NCBI RefSeq assembly: GCF_014697375.1
Contig: NZ_JACJRS010000032.1
Location: 1 to 56,082, forward strand
From: Phormidium sp. FACHB-1136
Lineage (GTDB): Bacteria; Cyanobacteriota; Cyanobacteriia; Phormidesmidales; Phormidesmidaceae
Direction of reading: 5' to 3'
Length of the DNA stretch: 56,082 nucleotides
Shown piece after piece: positions 40,428-52,282 of the stretch. A model generated the notes under the pieces. The model was not told where the DNA came from. It was given only the letters and a program-made list of their open reading frames with translations, and searched no databases. Within the stretch, counting starts at the first letter, position 1. The number at the start of each line of letters is the position of its first letter. The position numbers and the translations under genes were made by a program.

Positions 40428-43133
40428 CTAACTACCCGCTACAGATTCTGCCAAGGGTTGATCATCGGTCTGATCCGTCGTTACTTCAATCTCTTCCGGA
40501 GGCTGGGGTTCCTGATGGCTGAAAACTAACCCATCGTCGCCTTCTTTATTGACCTGGATAGTGCCGCCTTCGGTAAAGGTGGTTTCTAGGATTTTGGTGG
40601 CGATGGGGTTTTCCAAGAGGCGCTGGATGGCCCGCTTGAGGGGTCGGGCACCGTAGACGGGGTCGTAGCCGCTTTCGGCAATGAAGTCGATGGCGGCATC
40701 GGTGATGTCTAGGCGAATTTTCTGGTCGGTGAGGCGTTTTTCCACCCGCCGAATTTGGATCGCCACAATTTTCCGTAGTTCCTGTTTCCGCAGAGAGTGG
40801 AACAGAATCAGGTCATCCACGCGGTTAAGAAATTCAGGGCGGAATTGCTTTTGCAGGGCCTTTAGTACCAAGCTACGCATTTCGTCGTAGCGGTCGTCGT
40901 CGCCCGCCAGTTCCAAAATGTGGTCGCTACCGAGGTTGCTGGTCATGATCACTACAGTGTTGCGGAAATCCACCCGATGGCCCTGGGAGTCGGTGATGCG
41001 GCCATCATCCAGCACTTGCAGCAGAATGTTAAACACGTCGGGGTGGGCCTTTTCCACCTCATCCAGCAGCACCACGGAGTAGGGATGGCGGCGCACCGCT
41101 TCCGAGAGTTGGCCCCCATCTTCGTAGCCCACATAGCCGGGAGGGGCACCCACCAGGCGAGACACGGCGTTTTTCTCCATGTATTCCGACATGTCGATGC
41201 GGATTAGGGCATCTTCGGTGTCGAACAAAAATTCTGCCAGGGCGCGGGCCAGTTCCGTTTTGCCCACCCCCGTTGGCCCCATGAACAGGAAGGAACCCAG
41301 GGGCCGACCGGGATCGTTCATCCCCGCACGGGCGCGACGAATGGCGGCGGCAACGGCTTCCACGGCTTCGTTTTGGCCGATGACGCGGTCGTGGAGGTGG
41401 CCCTCCAGTTGCAGCAGCTTTTGCCGTTCCGAGGCCATCAGGCGATTGACTGGGATGCCCGTCCATTTGGCGACGATTTCGGCAATGTCGGCATCGGTAA
41501 CTTGTTTGCGGGCCAGAGCTGTCCCTTGGTCTTGAATTTCGGCAAGCTGGGCTTCCAGCGCTTCCCGTTCCTGCTGCACCGCCTCCAGTCTGCCGTACTT
41601 GAGCTGGGCGGCTTTGTTCAGGTCGTAATCCCGTTCGGCCTGGTCAATCTGGCGGCGCAGGTTTTCTTCTTCTTCCTTGAGGGTGTGGATGGCATCACGG
41701 GCCTGGTTTTGCAGTTGCCACTGGTCATCCAGGGTTTGCTTTTGGGGGGTGAGGAGGTCAATTTCCTGCTGAATGCGATCCAGGCGTTCGCGGGTGGCCC
41801 GACTGGCGGTTCCCACCCGTTCTTCGGCCTCTAGGGACAGCTTTTCCATTTCAAGCTGCATCAGCCGTCGCCCCATGTCCTCTAGCTCGGCGGGTTTGGA
41901 GGTAATCTCCATTTTTAGTTTGGCCGCCGCTTCGTCGATCAGATCAATGGCCTTGTCGGGCAAAAACCGATCCGCAATGTAGCGATCCGACAGCACCGCC
42001 GCCGCCACCAGTGCGCTATCGGCGAACTCCACCTCGTGGTAGCCCTCGTAGCGATTTTTCAGCCCCCGCAGAATGGAAATCGTGTCCTCGGCGCTGGGTT
42101 GGCCAATGTAGACCTGCTGGAAGCGGCGTTCTAGGGCGGCGTCTTTTTCGATGTGTTTGCGGTATTCGTCCAGGGTAGTGGCCCCAATGCAGCGCAGTTC
42201 GCCCCTGGCCAGCATGGGCTTCAGCAGGTTGCCCGCATCCATGGTGCCTTGGCCTGCCCCGGCCCCCACCACGGTGTGCAGTTCGTCGATAAACAGAATG
42301 ATCTGCCCCTCGGAGTCGGTGACTTCCTTCAGCACCAGGCGCAGACGTTCTTCAAACTCGCCCCGGAACTTGGCCCCGGCAATCAGGCCCCCGATGTCCA
42401 GGGAAATCAGCGTCCGCCCCTTCAGCGATTCCGGCACCTCGCCGTTGATGATGCGCTGGGCTAGGGCTTCGGCAATGGCGGTTTTGCCCACACCAGGTTC
42501 GCCGATCACCACCGGGTTATTTTTGGTGCGCCGGGACAGGACTTGAATCACCCGCCGAATTTCCTCATCCCGCCCAATCACGGGGTCGAGCTTGCCGTCC
42601 CGTGCCGCCTGGGTGAGATCTAGACCAAAGCGTTCTAGCGCCTCATACTGGGCTTCTGGCTTGGCATCGGTGACCCGCTGACTACCCCGCACCGCCTGGA
42701 TCGCCGCCATCAACTCGGCGGAATCCACATTAAAGCCCCGCAGCAACCGCCGCCCAATGCGCTCATCCTGCTGAAAGCCCAGCAGCAAATGCTCCACGGA
42801 AATCAGCTTATCTTTGAAGTTCTCCCGCGCTTCCTCCGCCTTGTCCAGCATTCGATCTAGGCTCTTGCCCAGGTAGAGATTGCCATCCATGGGAGTGCGT
42901 ACCTTGGCCTGCCGCTGGGTAAAGGTTTCTAGTTCGTCCAGGATCAAATCCGTATCCAGCTTGGCCTTAGCCAAAACGCGGTGGGCCAGCCCATCCTCCT
43001 CCTGGTCGAGCATGGCAATCATCACATGCTCCACTTCTAAGTACTGATGTTTGAAGCGGCGGGCGACATCCTGCGCCTCAACGATGGCATCCCAGGCTTT
43101 GTCGGTAAACTTATCCGGATCGGTGGGCTGCAT
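40428..43133 (-). CDS. clpB: ATP-dependent disaggregase ClpB
   Basis: The 901-residue Hsp100 chaperone dissolves protein aggregates together with DnaK. The order is an N domain ([20 protein letters not shown]), AAA-1 with [15 protein letters not shown], a coiled-coil middle domain of about 120 residues (which separates ClpB from ClpC), and AAA-2 with [17 protein letters not shown]. The C terminus ends in an acidic, Pro/Glu-rich tail of about 30 residues. TATACT (43180-43185, minus strand) may be its -10; no CIRCE-type repeat was seen. Confidence 0.97.
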   Translation of the reverse strand: MQPTDPDKFTDKAWDAIVEAQDVARRFKHQYLEVEHVMIAMLDQEEDGLAHRVLAKAKLDTDLILDELETFTQRQAKVRTPMDGNLYLGKSLDRMLDKAEEARENFKDKLISVEHLLLGFQQDERIGRRLLRGFNVDSAELMAAIQAVRGSQRVTDAKPEAQYEALERFGLDLTQAARDGKLDPVIGRDEEIRRVIQVLSRRTKNNPVVIGEPGVGKTAIAEALAQRIINGEVPESLKGRTLISLDIGGLIAGAKFRGEFEERLRLVLKEVTDSEGQIILFIDELHTVVGAGAGQGTMDAGNLLKPMLARGELRCIGATTLDEYRKHIEKDAALERRFQQVYIGQPSAEDTISILRGLKNRYEGYHEVEFADSALVAAAVLSDRYIADRFLPDKAIDLIDEAAAKLKMEITSKPAELEDMGRRLMQLEMEKLSLEAEERVGTASRATRERLDRIQQEIDLLTPQKQTLDDQWQLQNQARDAIHTLKEEEENLRRQIDQAERDYDLNKAAQLKYGRLEAVQQEREALEAQLAEIQDQGTALARKQVTDADIAEIVAKWTGIPVNRLMASERQKLLQLEGHLHDRVIGQNEAVEAVAAAIRRARAGMNDPGRPLGSFLFMGPTGVGKTELARALAEFLFDTEDALIRIDMSEYMEKNAVSRLVGAPPGYVGYEDGGQLSEAVRRHPYSVVLLDEVEKAHPDVFNILLQVLDDGRITDSQGHRVDFRNTVVIMTSNLGSDHILELAGDDDRYDEMRSLVLKALQKQFRPEFLNRVDDLILFHSLRKQELRKIVAIQIRRVEKRLTDQKIRLDITDAAIDFIAESGYDPVYGARPLKRAIQRLLENPIATKILETTFTEGGTIQVNKEGDDGLVFSHQEPQPPEEIEVTTDQTDDQPLAESVAGS

Positions 43134-43179
43134 AATCTCCGTGGGCAGACGGTTTACGGTTTGTAACGGTTGGAGGATC

Positions 43180-43185
43180 AGTATA
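43180..43185 (-). promoter_or_regulatory. Candidate -10 element of clpB
   Basis: Read on the minus strand the bases are TATACT, preceded by TGA, 47 bases upstream of the clpB ATG. No convincing -35 was found. The 279-bp gap to the divergent DUF3095 gene otherwise holds G-rich, low-complexity sequence. Confidence 0.35.
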
Positions 43186-43412
43186 TCAGGTACGGGGGAG
43201 GGGCATTGTTAAGGGGGTGGGGCGGATTGGCGGATTACGGTAGGGGCGAAGTCTTCCCACCCAGAGGGTCTAAGGCCCAGTCTCTCCGCCCAGAGGATAG
43301 GGTCGCCAGGGGATGGGGTTAATATCTGTAGGCTTTTCTGTACGGTCTGACGGTTTCAATCCGGGGGGCGTGGTTCGATGGTGGTATTCCCTTGATGTTG
43401 TGAGCCTAGGCG

Positions 43413-44567
43413 ATGATGGCTAGCGAGGACTTTTATCGGTCGCTTCCAGTGCTAGAGCGCTTTATCGACCTGGCGGATTCCACGCATTATCGGACGGCTC
43501 CGGCGGATTGGTATGTGTTGATGACCGACGTAGCTGGGTCTACCGCCGCCATCGAACGGGGACAATATAAAGCCGTCAACGTGCTGGGGGCAAGTTCCAT
43601 TATGGCGGTGCTCAACGCCATCGCGCCCTTGGATGTGCCCTTTGTATTCGGGGGCGATGGGGCCGTATTACTGGTGCCTCCCTCGGCCCTGGGGCAGGCG
43701 CGGGAAGCCCTGCTGGGGCTAAAAACCATCGCTCAGGAAGCCTTTGGGCTAACCCTGCGGGTGGGGGTGGTGCCTGTGTCGGCCTTGGCCCCAGAGATGC
43801 CCGTGAAGGTGGCTAAGTTTCGTCTCACGCCCACCTATTGTCAGGCGAATTTTCAGGGCGGGGGCATCACCTATGCCGAGCGATTGATCAAAACCGAGGC
43901 GATGTATCGACTGGAGCAGGCAGGCAACCCCGCCACGGCTAACCTATCGGGCCTAGAATGCCGTTGGCGGGCCATTCCCAGCAAACCAGGGCACACCCTC
44001 AGCCTAATTGTGGCGGCCCCCAAGCGTGGGCATACCCTACCCCCTGCCGTCTTTCGGGAGGTGCTGACTCAAATCCAAACCCTCTACGGCAACCCAGCCG
44101 ACTATCACCCTGCTGCGATAGATCGGTTGACGGTAACGCTCAATCCGCTTCAGCTTTCGGCGGAGGTGAAGGCCCACAGACCCAAATCGGGGCAATGGGT
44201 CTACTGGATTAGGGCGTACCTAGAAACCCTGTTGGGCTTTGCCTTCATGGCGCTGGGAATCAAGGCTGGCGGGGTAGACTGGGGCCGCTATCGGCAGGAG
44301 GTGTGGGCGGCATCGGACTACCAAAAGCTCGATGATTCTCTACGCATGGTGATGGCGGGCACCCCAGCCCAAACCCAGCAGCTTAGAGACTATTTGGAAG
44401 ATCGCTACCAACGGGGATACCTCGCCTACGGCCTTCATGTTTCCGACCGAGCACTCATGACCTGCCTGATCCTCAACCGCCGAGATCGCCACTTTCACCT
44501 CATCGACAGCGCCGATGGAGGCTATGCCCTAGCCGCCAAACAACTCAAAGCCCGTCTGCGGGGCTAG
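43413..44567 (+). CDS. DUF3095 family protein
   Basis: The 384-residue protein matches the uncharacterised DUF3095 family: FYRSLPVLERFIDLAD, then WYVLMTDVAGSTAAIERGQY, NVLGASSIMAVLNA, FVFGGDGAVLLVPP. The TDVAGSTAAI and FGGDGA segments recall the fold of class III nucleotide cyclases, but the usual catalytic residues cannot be confirmed by eye. The C terminus has the family's HLIDSADGGYALAAKQLK. ATG codons at 43413 and 43416 are both possible. It stands alone between clpB and a convergent small gene. Confidence 0.85.
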   Translation: MMASEDFYRSLPVLERFIDLADSTHYRTAPADWYVLMTDVAGSTAAIERGQYKAVNVLGASSIMAVLNAIAPLDVPFVFGGDGAVLLVPPSALGQAREALLGLKTIAQEAFGLTLRVGVVPVSALAPEMPVKVAKFRLTPTYCQANFQGGGITYAERLIKTEAMYRLEQAGNPATANLSGLECRWRAIPSKPGHTLSLIVAAPKRGHTLPPAVFREVLTQIQTLYGNPADYHPAAIDRLTVTLNPLQLSAEVKAHRPKSGQWVYWIRAYLETLLGFAFMALGIKAGGVDWGRYRQEVWAASDYQKLDDSLRMVMAGTPAQTQQLRDYLEDRYQRGYLAYGLHVSDRALMTCLILNRRDRHFHLIDSADGGYALAAKQLKARLRG

Positions 44568-44589
44568 GGTGCTCGTTGCCCAACCGACA

Positions 44590-44883
44590 TTAGGAACTAC
44601 GGCGATCCCGCTGGATGTCGTAGATCGCCTTTTCCCAGCACCATTGTTCGCTGTGGTTGGGGTTGCGCAACTGCACCTGATCCACCAAGCGCTGGGCTAC
44701 ATCCTGGTTACCGCCCACCAAACGCAGCAGTTCCCGCCGGGTGGCACCTTTGACGGAGCGGGGTTGGGTTGGGGCAGCGGTGGATCGGGTACGACGATAG
44801 CTCCTCCCTCGCCCTCGAAAGCGCTTCAGCCAAAAAAACAACCCGACGAGAAGCGCAATCGCCAACAGAAAAGAAAGATCCAT
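44590..44883 (-). CDS. Small single-pass membrane protein, conserved in cyanobacteria
   Basis: The 97-residue protein has one N-terminal helix (LSFLLAIALLVGLFFWL), a basic linker rich in Arg (KRFRGRGRSYRRTR), and a soluble C-terminal part. The C-terminal part reads RRELLRLVGGNQDVAQRLVD then PNHSEQWCWEKAIYDIQRD. I recall the same arrangement from other cyanobacteria; the function is unknown. It probably belongs to the minus-strand series below lpdA-trpC. Confidence 0.65.
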   Translation of the reverse strand: MDLSFLLAIALLVGLFFWLKRFRGRGRSYRRTRSTAAPTQPRSVKGATRRELLRLVGGNQDVAQRLVDQVQLRNPNHSEQWCWEKAIYDIQRDRRSS

Positions 44884-44954
44884 GTCCCACGCCGTTCTGA
44901 CCCGTAGATTCCCATCCTAGCTCAGTCCCTAGGAGGGCATTCGTCTAGGGTGGC

Positions 44955-45224
44955 TCAACCGTTGCCGACTTCCGCTGAAAATCGATCTAGGGGCTGATTG
45001 GTTGACCATTGATACTCCACAGGCACATTGGAGAGCTTGCAGGTTTGCTCAAGCTGTCGCTGCTGGGAAAGCGCCTTTCTCAGGGTAAAGATTAGCTCTT
45101 GGGTCTGCTGCTTTAGGTGGGGCGATGGGTAGACCGTCGCCATGGTCTGTTGCTCTAGCAGTTGTAACAGTAGCTCGTAGTGAATGTGGGATGGCAGTGG
45201 AACTGGCTGGCCCGGAGTCACCAT
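44955..45224 (-). CDS. DUF5340 family protein
   Basis: The 89-residue helical protein has the segment PLPSHIHYELLLQLLEQQTM and ends near VPVEYQWSTNQPLDRF, which I associate with the cyanobacterial DUF5340 family. The function is unknown. The ATG at 45224 is preferred; the longer frame would overlap the end of trpC. The spacing of 67 bases to trpC suggests cotranscription. Confidence 0.65.
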   Translation of the reverse strand: MVTPGQPVPLPSHIHYELLLQLLEQQTMATVYPSPHLKQQTQELIFTLRKALSQQRQLEQTCKLSNVPVEYQWSTNQPLDRFSAEVGNG

Positions 45225-45291
45225 AGGTGTTGTGCCCCAAAAAATAAACCCGCGTGCGTAAACCGTATTCCGTTGAGTCAGGAACAGCCCT

Positions 45292-46188
45292 TCACGAATC
45301 TGCCCTGGCCGGAAACAGTTGGTCAATCGCTGCCCCTGGATCGGGCTGTCGCATGAGCGATTCTCCTACCAGTATGGCACTGGCTCCAGAAGTAGCCAAG
45401 GTTTGCACGTCTTCGGCGGTAAAAATTCCCGATTCAGCCACAATTAAGGCATTTCTAGCCTCCAGTTCGGCCCGTCGGGCGGTAATCAGGGTGTCGGTGG
45501 TGGCCAGGTCGGTGGTGAAGGTTTCCAAATCACGATTGTTAATGCCGATCAGCGTCACCGCTGGAATCGCCAGTACCCGATCCAGTTCCTCCAGGGTGTG
45601 AACTTCGACCAAGGCGGCCATGCCCAACGCTTTGGCAATCTGCACAAAGTAGCGCAGGTCTTTGTCGGACAAAATGGCCGCAATCAGCAGCACCGCATCG
45701 GCCCCTTTGCAGCGGGCCAAATACATCTGGTAGGGGTAGATGATGAACTCCTTGCAAAGCAACGGAATCTCCACCGCTTGCCGCACCTGGGCTAGGTATT
45801 CAAAATCGCCTTGGAAGAAGGCTTTGTCCGTCAGTACCGAGAGGCAAGCGGCCCCGTGGCTAGCGTAGGTTTGGGCAATGGCCACGGGGTCAAAGTCTTC
45901 GCGAATCACGCCCTTGCTGGGGGAGGCTTTTTTGACCTCGGCAATCAACGCTGGGGAGGTTGGCCCCTGGCGCAGGGCGGCAATGAAGTCCCTAGCGGGG
46001 GGAGCACTCAACACGTCCCGCTGAAGGTCGGCCAAGGGCAGGCGTTCCCGCAGTTGGGCCACCTCTTTTTCCTTGTGCCAAACGATTTTTTCCAGGATGT
46101 TGCGCGGTTCGGCGTCGGGGGCTTGGACTTGGTAATGCAAATGCTTCACCGCAACGGGGGGATTGGGGGGACGACGGCGGATAGTCAT
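45292..46188 (-). CDS. trpC: Indole-3-glycerol phosphate synthase
   Basis: The 298-residue TIM-barrel enzyme closes the indole ring in tryptophan synthesis. Motifs seen are [64 protein letters not shown], and [12 protein letters not shown]. The roughly 45-residue N-terminal extension ([17 protein letters not shown]...) is usual in cyanobacterial enzymes. Its ATG overlaps the lpdA stop by four bases (ATGA), indicating translational coupling. Confidence 0.96.
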   Translation of the reverse strand: MTIRRRPPNPPVAVKHLHYQVQAPDAEPRNILEKIVWHKEKEVAQLRERLPLADLQRDVLSAPPARDFIAALRQGPTSPALIAEVKKASPSKGVIREDFDPVAIAQTYASHGAACLSVLTDKAFFQGDFEYLAQVRQAVEIPLLCKEFIIYPYQMYLARCKGADAVLLIAAILSDKDLRYFVQIAKALGMAALVEVHTLEELDRVLAIPAVTLIGINNRDLETFTTDLATTDTLITARRAELEARNALIVAESGIFTAEDVQTLATSGASAILVGESLMRQPDPGAAIDQLFPARADS

Positions 46189-47621
46189 ACGGGAACCACC
46201 ACAGCGCGTTTGAAGGCTTCGTCCATCACCTCGGAAAGGGTGGGGTGGGTGTGGACACAGAAGGACAGATCGGTGACGGTTTGCCCCTGGTGGATAGCGT
46301 TGGCGGCTTCCTGGATCAAATCAGCGGCGTGCAAACCGATGATGTGTGCGCCCAAAATTTCCCCGGTGTCTTTGCGGTAGATCACCTTAGCGAGACCCTC
46401 GGTTTCACCCTCCGCTAGGGCTTTGGAATTGCCCTTGAAGTAGCTGCGCACGGTGTCGATGGCGAATCCTTCCGCTGCGGCCTTTTCCTTGGCGGCGGGT
46501 TCCGTCAGCCCCACAAAGCTCACTTCCGGGTGGGTGAAAGCGGCGGCGGGGATGCTCATATAGTTGACGGTGTGATCTTGGCCGCAGATGTTCTCAACGG
46601 TAATCACCCCCTGGGCAGAGGCGGCGTGGGCCAGCATCATCTTGCCCGTGGCATCGCCAATGGCCCACAGGTGGGGCACGGGTTCGCCGTTGCGGGTCAC
46701 TTGCAGACGGTCGTTGACGGGGATAAATCCGCGTCGATCTAGCTCCACGCCCACGCGCTCTAGGCCCATGTTCTTGGCGGCGGGAATGCGTCCGGTAGCG
46801 ACCAGGCAGGCATCCACTTCCAGGACTTCCACCACTTCCTTGGTTTCGCGGTCGGCCAGTTCAATCACCACGGGGTTGCCGGGGGTGATGGTCTTGGCGA
46901 TCAGTCCGGCACGGGTGTCGATATCACGCGGTGCAATCAGCACCCGCTGGGCCACCTTAGCAATGTCGGGGTCGAAGGTGGGCATGAGCTGATCCAGGGC
47001 TTCGATGATGGTGACTTCGCAGCCCAGGGCGGTGTAGATGTCGGAAAATTCTAGGCCAATGTAGCCGCTGCCGATGATGGCGATCCAGTCGGGTAGCCAG
47101 TCTAGCTTCAGGGCTTCATCGCTGGTAAAGACGGTTTTGCCGTCGGTGGTGATGCCGGGGGGCACAAAGGGCACCGAACCCGGAGCCAGAATAATGTCCT
47201 TGGCGGTGACGATCTTTTCGCCCTCGGCGGTGTCGATGGCTACCTTTTGTTCGCCCACCACACGGCCCCAGCCCTTGAGGATGTCTACGTTCAAGCGGGT
47301 AAGGCTGTTGGTGAGGTCGCCCTGGATTTTGCTGACCAAGTTCTTCGCATGATCAGCGATGGCGCTGCGGTCGTAGCCGACCTGGCCGACTTGGATGCCC
47401 AGGGATTTGAGGTGGTGATCGTCGCGCAGTTCCCGCACCCGACCCGACGCCGCCAGCAATGCCTTGGAGGGAATGCAGCCCCGGTTTACGCAGGTGCCGC
47501 CCATCACATCCGCCTCTACAATGGCGGTTTTTAGACCCGATTTAACGGCGTGGAGCGCGGCTCCGTGGCCCCCTACCCCAGCCCCAATAATCACTAGGTC
47601 GTAGTCAAATGCGTCGCTCAC
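46185..47621 (-). CDS. lpdA: Dihydrolipoyl dehydrogenase (E3)
   Basis: The 478-residue flavoprotein reoxidises lipoyl groups of the pyruvate dehydrogenase complex and of glycine cleavage. It has the FAD loop [17 protein letters not shown], the redox disulfide [15 protein letters not shown] (Cys44 and Cys49), the NAD loop [13 protein letters not shown], and the His-Glu pair region [14 protein letters not shown]. The length is normal for cyanobacteria. It is the first gene of the lpdA-trpC-DUF5340 series and is divergent from uvrA. Confidence 0.96.
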   Translation of the reverse strand: MSDAFDYDLVIIGAGVGGHGAALHAVKSGLKTAIVEADVMGGTCVNRGCIPSKALLAASGRVRELRDDHHLKSLGIQVGQVGYDRSAIADHAKNLVSKIQGDLTNSLTRLNVDILKGWGRVVGEQKVAIDTAEGEKIVTAKDIILAPGSVPFVPPGITTDGKTVFTSDEALKLDWLPDWIAIIGSGYIGLEFSDIYTALGCEVTIIEALDQLMPTFDPDIAKVAQRVLIAPRDIDTRAGLIAKTITPGNPVVIELADRETKEVVEVLEVDACLVATGRIPAAKNMGLERVGVELDRRGFIPVNDRLQVTRNGEPVPHLWAIGDATGKMMLAHAASAQGVITVENICGQDHTVNYMSIPAAAFTHPEVSFVGLTEPAAKEKAAAEGFAIDTVRSYFKGNSKALAEGETEGLAKVIYRKDTGEILGAHIIGLHAADLIQEAANAIHQGQTVTDLSFCVHTHPTLSEVMDEAFKRAVVVPV

Positions 47622-47873
47622 AGCAGGCTCCTAAGGCAAACCCAAAACGTAGAACATAATCGCCCAGGAGTACGGATTCCCAGACGACAGAACATCCTCC
47701 ATTCTTGACCACACAGTGCCAATTAGACAACTCCCTAAACCGCAGATGCCAGCCTTGAGGATGCGCTTGATTGAGCAGTCATCGGCTTGACAAGGGAGCC
47801 CTACCGGAGTTGTACCCTAAACCTGTATGTATAAATGTTAAATTGGTAAAGCATTGTCACGAAGCCCCCAAAC

Positions 47874-50800
47874 ATGCCGAAATCGGACGCTGCCGACAAG
47901 AAATCCGCCACATCTCGCAACGGGCGAGCGTCCACCACTGGCAAGACAAGCAAGGGCAAGGCCACCGGGGAAAAGGCGACTAACGGTAAGCCCTCCGCTG
48001 ACCATCAGGACGCGCCCCAGGACTCCGGCATTGACCTTGGCCACACGGGGCTGGCTCACCACCATGCGGCGCTGAATGACAACGTGATTCGCATTCGGGG
48101 CGCACGGCAGCACAACCTCAAAAATCTGGATTTAGAGATTCCCCGCAACAAGCTGGTGGTGTTCACGGGGGTATCCGGTTCCGGCAAGTCTTCCCTTGCG
48201 TTTGATACGATTTTTGCCGAGGGCCAGCGCCGCTATGTGGAATCCCTCAGCGCCTATGCGCGGCAGTTCCTCGGCCAGGTAGACAAGCCCGATGTGGACG
48301 CCATCGAGGGGCTGAGTCCTGCTATTTCCATCGACCAAAAATCCACCTCCCACAACCCCCGCTCCACGGTGGGCACGGTGACGGAAATCTACGACTACCT
48401 GCGGCTGCTCTACGGACGAGCCGGGGAACCCCACTGTCCCCACTGCGACCGCAGCATTTCGCCCCAGACCATCGATCAAATGATCGACCGGGTAATGGCC
48501 CTGCCGGATCGGACTCGGTTTCAGGTACTCGCCCCCGTTGTCCGAGGCAAAAAGGGCACCCACAAAAAACTGATCTCCAGCCTCGCTTCCGAAGGCTTTG
48601 TGCGGGTGCGGGTGAACGGGGAAATTCGCGAACTCACCGACAACATCGAACTCGACAAAAACCACAGCCATCACATCGAAGTGGTCGTGGATCGTCTGGT
48701 GAAGAAAGACGGTCTGCAAGAGCGACTGGCGGATTCCCTGGCCACCTGCCTAAAGCGGTCGGAGGGGATCGCGGTGATTGACATCCTGGCGGAGAAGAAT
48801 CAGGAATCGGGCACCGGAGAAGCGGTCGCTAAGGATAATGTGGTGTCCCTGTCGGATCGTCTGCCGGATCGGACACCCCAGGCAGCAGAAGCCGGGGGCA
48901 GCTATGGTTCCGCGTTGGCCGACACCCTGCCGAAGGAACTGGTCTTTTCTGAAAACTTCGCCTGTCCCGAACATGGGGCGGTGATGGAGGAATTGTCGCC
49001 GCGACTGTTTTCCTTCAACTCCCCCTACGGAGCCTGTCCCCACTGCCACGGGTTGGGCAGTCTGCGGACGTTTTCGGCGGATTTGGTGGTGCCCGATCCC
49101 ACCCTGCCCGTCTACGCCGCCATCGCTCCCTGGTCGGAAAAGGACAACACCTACTATTTCTCGCTGCTCTACAGCGTTGGCCAAGCCTTTGGCTTTGAAA
49201 TCCAAGCCCGCTGGGACAGCCTCACCCCCGAACAACAGCACATCGTCCTCCACGGCAGTGAAGAGAAGATTTATATTGAGTCCGATTCCCGCTACCGGGA
49301 TCGCAAGGGCTACTATCGCCAGTACGAGGGCGTATTGCCCATCCTAGATCGGCAATACAAGGAAACCACCTCGGAACTCTACAAGCAAAAGCTAGAGAAG
49401 TACCTGGTCGATCAAACCTGCGAAGTTTGCCACGGCACCCGCCTCAAGCCCGAATCCAACGCCGTTCGCATCGGCCCCCATTCCATCAGCGACCTCACCA
49501 ATGTCTCGATTCGGGAATGCCTAAAACGCATCCGTACTCTGGTAGGCGAAGAGGGTGATTCTCCAAAACTCTCGGCCCGCCAACTGCAAATTGGGGCACT
49601 GGTGCTGCGGGAAATCCGCGCCCGTCTGCAATTCATGATGGATGTGGGCCTAGACTACCTCACCCTGCACCGCACCGCCATGACCCTCTCTGGCGGTGAA
49701 GCCCAGCGCATTCGGCTGGCCACCCAGATCGGCTCTGGCCTAACGGGGGTGCTCTACGTCCTCGATGAACCCAGCATCGGCCTACACCAGCGCGACAACG
49801 ACCGTCTGCTCAACACCCTCACCCGCCTGCGCGACCTGGGCAACACCCTGATCGTGGTGGAGCACGACGAAGACACCATCCGCGCCGCCGATCACCTGGT
49901 GGATATTGGCCCTGGGGCGGGCATCCACGGTGGTTCCATCGTAGCCGAGGGCGACCTGAAGGCGCTGATGACGGCCCAGGATTCCCTCACCGGAGCCTAC
50001 CTCTCTGGGCGACGCAGCATCCCCACCCCGGCAGAACGGCGACCGGGCAACGGGCGGGCCTTGACCCTCAAAAATGCCCACCGCAACAACCTGAAAAATC
50101 TAGACGTAGACATTCCCCTGGGCAAACTGGTTTGCATTACCGGGGTATCCGGCTCCGGCAAATCCACCCTGATCAACGAGCTGCTCTACCCCGGCCTGCA
50201 ACACCACTTCGGCAGCAAAGTCCCCTTCCCCAAAGACCTCGAAAAGCTGGACGGCCTCAAGGCGCTGGATAAGGTGATCGTCATCGACCAATCTCCCATT
50301 GGCCGCACCCCTCGCTCCAACCCCGCCACCTACACGGGCGTGTTCGACGTGATTCGCAACCTGTTCACCGAAACCATCGAGGCTAAGGCCAGGGGCTACA
50401 AGGCGGGGCAGTTTTCCTTCAACGTCAAGGGCGGACGCTGCGAAGCCTGCGGCGGCCAGGGCGTGAACGTGATTGAAATGAACTTCCTGCCCGATGTCTA
50501 TGTGCAATGCGAGGTGTGCAAAGGTGCCCGCTACAACCGCGAAACCCTGCAAGTGACCTACAAGGGCAAAAACATCTCCGACGTGCTGAACATGACCGCC
50601 GAAGAAGCCCTGGTGTTTTTTGAAAACATCCCCCAGGCCGCCAGCCGCCTGCAAACGATGGTAGACGTGGGCCTGGGCTACATTCGCCTCGGCCAAACCG
50701 CCCCCACCCTCTCCGGCGGCGAAGCCCAACGGATGAAACTCGCCTCCGAACTGGCTCGCCGCTCCACCGGAAAAACCCTGTATTTAATCGACGAACCCAC

Positions 50801-51062
50801 CACCGGACTCTCCTTCTACGATGTCCACAAACTCCTCGACGTGGTGCAACGTCTGGTAGACAAGGGCAACTCGGTGCTGATGATTGAACACAACCTCGAC
50901 GTAATCCGCTGCGCCGACTGGATCATCGACCTCGGCCCAGAGGGCGGCGACCGAGGCGGCGAACTGATCGCCCAAGGCACCCCGGAAACGGTGGCCCAGG
51001 TGGCGGGTTCCTATACGGGCAAGTATTTGGCCAAGGTGCTAGAGCAGCATCCGGCGGGGTAG
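47874..51062 (+). CDS. uvrA: Excinuclease ABC subunit A
   Basis: The 1062-residue damage-recognition ATPase of nucleotide excision repair has two ABC modules. These are Walker [15 protein letters not shown] (about residues 97-110), signature [12 protein letters not shown], and [11 protein letters not shown] in the first; and [25 protein letters not shown], and [11 protein letters not shown] in the second. Zinc modules are CPHCDRS... and CEACGGQG...CEVC. It is longer than usual because of a Lys/Gly/Ser/Thr-rich tail at residues 1-67 and an extra stretch near residues 308-345. TATAAA at about 47830 may be the -10. Its 3' end is duplicated twice downstream. Confidence 0.96.
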   Translation: MPKSDAADKKSATSRNGRASTTGKTSKGKATGEKATNGKPSADHQDAPQDSGIDLGHTGLAHHHAALNDNVIRIRGARQHNLKNLDLEIPRNKLVVFTGVSGSGKSSLAFDTIFAEGQRRYVESLSAYARQFLGQVDKPDVDAIEGLSPAISIDQKSTSHNPRSTVGTVTEIYDYLRLLYGRAGEPHCPHCDRSISPQTIDQMIDRVMALPDRTRFQVLAPVVRGKKGTHKKLISSLASEGFVRVRVNGEIRELTDNIELDKNHSHHIEVVVDRLVKKDGLQERLADSLATCLKRSEGIAVIDILAEKNQESGTGEAVAKDNVVSLSDRLPDRTPQAAEAGGSYGSALADTLPKELVFSENFACPEHGAVMEELSPRLFSFNSPYGACPHCHGLGSLRTFSADLVVPDPTLPVYAAIAPWSEKDNTYYFSLLYSVGQAFGFEIQARWDSLTPEQQHIVLHGSEEKIYIESDSRYRDRKGYYRQYEGVLPILDRQYKETTSELYKQKLEKYLVDQTCEVCHGTRLKPESNAVRIGPHSISDLTNVSIRECLKRIRTLVGEEGDSPKLSARQLQIGALVLREIRARLQFMMDVGLDYLTLHRTAMTLSGGEAQRIRLATQIGSGLTGVLYVLDEPSIGLHQRDNDRLLNTLTRLRDLGNTLIVVEHDEDTIRAADHLVDIGPGAGIHGGSIVAEGDLKALMTAQDSLTGAYLSGRRSIPTPAERRPGNGRALTLKNAHRNNLKNLDVDIPLGKLVCITGVSGSGKSTLINELLYPGLQHHFGSKVPFPKDLEKLDGLKALDKVIVIDQSPIGRTPRSNPATYTGVFDVIRNLFTETIEAKARGYKAGQFSFNVKGGRCEACGGQGVNVIEMNFLPDVYVQCEVCKGARYNRETLQVTYKGKNISDVLNMTAEEALVFFENIPQAASRLQTMVDVGLGYIRLGQTAPTLSGGEAQRMKLASELARRSTGKTLYLIDEPTTGLSFYDVHKLLDVVQRLVDKGNSVLMIEHNLDVIRCADWIIDLGPEGGDRGGELIAQGTPETVAQVAGSYTGKYLAKVLEQHPAG

Positions 51063-51448
51063 GGGCGTTATTTGCTAGGTTGGGCTTGTTTCCCGATACG
51101 GCAGGAATGATGATTAATTTCTTAAGATCTAGGTGTCATCTTGCAAGTTCGATGGACAATATTAGTCATCGCGGTGGTTATCTGATGAATCTATCGCTTA
51201 ATTAGTTGGCGAACTGATGAACTGATTGCCTGCAATATCTCCGGAAACTCCTGATTTCTTGTGAGGGACGTTAGCCCAAGAGCCCATTCAGTCAAGTCTT
51301 CTGGCTCCGACTTAGGGACTATGGGCTTCAATTCTAAGACGACGTATTTTCAATGCTTTTGGGACTTGTATTAGATAACCAGGTTGGTGAAACCGCAAAG
51401 TTCATTAAACATGCTAGAAACACCTAGAAAATAGTTAGGGAGAGTACC
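51063..51448. other. Gene-free stretch after uvrA; island border
   Basis: The first 25 bases (GGGCGTTATTTGCTAG and on) resemble the sequence after the uvrA remnant at 55338. After about 51110 the composition turns AT-rich. No ORF, integrase relic or tRNA was recognised. An AGGGAGAG ribosome site at the end belongs to the next gene. Confidence 0.5.
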
Positions 51449-52213
51449 ATGGGTGCCTTGCTTTTAATCCTTATTTTCGTGAGTTTTATATTGTTTTTAA
51501 TTGCCCTTAGCAAAGATAACTCTAACAATATTGGTTCGGAGAAACTAGATTCTCCGCCCGAACCTTATTCTTCTCAAGCACCAAGCTCGTTATCTATGAT
51601 AAGCAATCAAGCTGATTGGAACACTGCAATATTTAGAGATGAGGCATTAAGACATGCTGTAAGCTTATATAACAAAGGAATGCAGACGTATCAGTCTTCA
51701 CCCAAAAGTGCTTCTCAATACTTTAAGCAAGCCTTTTCTTCTATAAAAAGTGTTGAAAGAAAATACGCAAACAATCCCTTTTTTTATATGAACATGATTG
51801 AATGTGCCATGGGATTTGACTATGACATGGCTATTGATAGTGGGTATAGATTCTTTAAAATAATCGATTATGGAGCTTTAAATCTAGATCAAATGGCAAC
51901 AACCTATGATGTATCTCGCAAGATGTACAAGTTATTGATTTTTAGAGGAAAATTTGATGAAGGAAAGTTGTTTTCTGGTAAAACTGTAGCCTTGGCTCGT
52001 GAGATTCTAAGGCATATGGATAATCAAACTCTAGAGCAAGAGCTAGATATTGCCGCATACTTTTTTGGTAGCCTGACTGAAGGTGACTACAGCGTTCAGA
52101 GAAATATAATCATTGGTTTCGATGGGCCAGAGCCTTGGTGTAAGTTTGATGTTATCAATGAGCCGAAAATGATGGAGAAAGTCAGAAAATGGGCAAGAGA
52201 AGCTGGTGCGTGA
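51449..52213 (+). CDS. Hypothetical protein with N-terminal membrane anchor
   Basis: The 254-residue protein has a clear membrane helix at residues 3-22 (ALLLILIFVSFILFLIAL), a Ser/Pro/Asn-rich linker, and then an all-helical domain. That domain (VSLYNKGMQTYQSSPKSASQ, then FKQAFSSIKSVERKYANNPF) recalls TPR-like repeats. A strong AGGGAGAG lies seven bases before the ATG. The gene is AT-rich like its neighbour downstream, and both are probably foreign. No family is recognised. Confidence 0.6.
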   Translation: MGALLLILIFVSFILFLIALSKDNSNNIGSEKLDSPPEPYSSQAPSSLSMISNQADWNTAIFRDEALRHAVSLYNKGMQTYQSSPKSASQYFKQAFSSIKSVERKYANNPFFYMNMIECAMGFDYDMAIDSGYRFFKIIDYGALNLDQMATTYDVSRKMYKLLIFRGKFDEGKLFSGKTVALAREILRHMDNQTLEQELDIAAYFFGSLTEGDYSVQRNIIIGFDGPEPWCKFDVINEPKMMEKVRKWAREAGA

Positions 52214-52282
52214 TTTTAAATAGATAATTTACAGGTGCTTTTTGCCCTATCATTGATCACAAAAAACATAGAGATTTAATCA

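Noticed and set aside
43141-43412. CIRCE heat-shock operator upstream of clpB
   Set aside because: No TTAGCACTC-type inverted repeat is present in the gap.
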